Assembly: GCA_021735105.1 (NCBI GenBank)
Contig: JAIPHS010000075.1
Span: 1-5,632, forward strand
Origin: Candidatus Omnitrophota bacterium
GTDB taxonomy: Bacteria; Omnitrophota; Gorgyraeia; Duberdicusellales; 4484-171
Direction of reading: 5' to 3'
Length of the DNA: 5,632 nucleotides
The notes under the pieces are model-generated. The model saw only the letters and a program-made list of their open reading frames with translations. It made no database searches and was not told where the DNA came from. Within the stretch, counting starts at the first letter, position 1. Every line of letters begins with the position of its first letter. The translations under genes were made by a program, and so were the position numbers. This document shows positions 5,355 through 5,632 of this stretch, piece after piece.

Positions 5355-5534
5355 TTAAACCTCCAGTTTCTCTCTCCATCGCTTTATCTCTTCGATGTCG
5401 TCTTTGGTAAAAACAGGATATTTGCGATAGTCTCTTTTGGGCTTGATCCATCCCTTTTCAATCCAATTGTAGAGTGTCTGGCGAGTTACGCCTAATTTCC
5501 TTGCGGCGTGTGTAATATTATATCGCTTGTTCAT
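5355..5534 (-). CDS. Small MerR-like helix-turn-helix DNA-binding protein, 59 residues
   Basis: From ATG 5534: MNKRYNITHAARKLGVTRQ, then TLYNWIEKGWIKPKRDYRK and YPVFTKDDIEEIKRWREKLEV. Residues about 5-24 are the helix-turn-helix (ITHAARKLGVTRQTLYNWIE) and the rest is a wing and helix as in the DNA-binding half of MerR proteins (KYPVFTKDDIEEIK). There is no effector domain, so it resembles stand-alone MerR-like or excisionase-like regulators. Frame-compatible ATGs at 5543 and 5573 exist, but they lie upstream of the expected transcription start and inside the -35 of the promoter found here, so the 5534 start is preferred. The stop at 5355-5357 lies next to the hemerythrin ATG. It probably controls its own operon. 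No metal-binding cysteines are present, so direct copper sensing is unlikely. Confidence 0.85.
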   Translation of the reverse strand: MNKRYNITHAARKLGVTRQTLYNWIEKGWIKPKRDYRKYPVFTKDDIEEIKRWREKLEV

Positions 5535-5544
5535 AACGTGCATT

Positions 5545-5573
5545 ATTTTACAGTAGTAGACAGTAATAGTCAA
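5545..5573 (-). promoter_or_regulatory. Strong sigma-70-like promoter of the copper/hemerythrin operon
   Basis: Minus strand: TTGACT (5568-5573, 5 of 6) and TAAAAT (5545-5550, 5 of 6), separated by exactly 17 bases. Transcription would begin near 5538, only a few bases before the HTH ATG at 5534, so that gene would be near-leaderless. This is the only good promoter seen upstream of the operon. Confidence 0.7.
5550..5565. promoter_or_regulatory. Candidate operator: direct repeat ACAGTA spaced one helical turn, between -35 and -10
   Basis: ACAGTA occurs at 5550-5555 and 5560-5565 on the plus strand (TACTGT twice on the operon strand), 10 bases start to start. The pair fills the spacer of the operon promoter and touches the -10. 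A pair of sites on one DNA face suits a small HTH protein such as the one encoded just downstream, and binding there would be expected to affect the promoter. Inference only. Confidence 0.4.
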
Positions 5574-5590
5574 GATATTCCTTTTAAGGG

Positions 5591-5611
5591 GAAATAGGCG
5601 AAGCCTATTTC
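5591..5611. repeat. Perfect hairpin, nine-pair stem, three-base loop
   Basis: GAAATAGGC, loop GAA, GCCTATTTC. On the minus strand it lies 18 bases upstream of the operon -35. It could be the end of an upstream minus-strand gene or a REP-like unit. No T-run follows directly on either strand (plus has GGGTGGGG..., minus has CCCCTTAAAAGG), so it is not called a terminator. Confidence 0.6.
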
Positions 5612-5615
5612 GGGT

Positions 5616-5624
5616 GGGGGGGGG
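5616..5624 (+). other. Nine-G homopolymer at window edge
   Basis: A GGG-T-G9 run is followed by TTTATTTT at the very end of the window. In an AT-rich sequence this is odd and may be a sequencing or assembly artefact at a contig end. Confidence 0.5.
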
Positions 5625-5632
5625 TTTATTTT

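Noticed and set aside
4790..5495. Plus-strand hydrophobic-looking frames opposite the hemerythrin and HTH genes
   Set aside because: Apparent hydrophobicity is the usual result of reading Lys/Glu-rich helices on the other strand; they oppose real genes with good ribosome sites.
5535..5573. Longer 72-residue start (ATG 5573) for the HTH gene
   Set aside because: The start codon falls in the -35 box and upstream of the inferred transcript start; the extra residues are not part of the HTH domain.

Overview
This is a 5.6 kb, AT-rich (by eye near 40% GC) bacterial fragment. The organism cannot be fixed from the sequence. The gene style, the REP/RAYT material and the breaks at both edges (a repeat-family gene on the left, a poly-G run on the right) would fit a contig from an environmental, probably anaerobic or microaerobic bacterium; that is inference.

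Right to centre (5573 down to 470, all minus strand) lies one compact operon-like run. A promoter (5545-5573) is followed by a 59-residue MerR-like helix-turn-helix protein, a 178-residue hemerythrin-like diiron protein, a small cupin gene that is broken, a CopB-type copper P-type ATPase with an N-terminal YHS domain and His-rich stretch, a 48-residue single-pass membrane peptide (931-1077) and a DUF302 protein. Gaps are mostly 1-15 bases, with ribosome sites overlapping upstream stop codons, so co-transcription is likely. The theme would be copper export together with oxygen/redox-linked metal binding.

The operon is damaged. A 1253-bp IS3-family insertion sequence (2322-3574, plus strand, opposite to the operon) has split copB. 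Its ends are imperfect inverted repeats flanked by a 3-bp target duplication (TTC). Removing the element and one TTC restores an open 713-residue CopB in frame, so the insertion itself is the only lesion seen in that gene. The cupin gene carries two independent lesions (a 1-base frameshift and an in-frame TAG).

Left end (1-446): a 42-residue stub of a serine recombinase follows DUF302. Next come two REP-like palindromes in the same orientation, and then the first 33 codons of a REP-associated tyrosine transposase (RAYT) running off the window edge. The palindromes next to a RAYT start are the classic arrangement of this domesticated transposase and its repeats.

No tRNA, rRNA or CRISPR array was seen. 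The most distinctive features are the reversible-looking IS interruption of copB, the near-leaderless HTH gene with a 10-bp-spaced direct repeat inside its promoter, and the hemerythrin/cupin/CopB/mini-membrane-peptide/DUF302 gene set itself.
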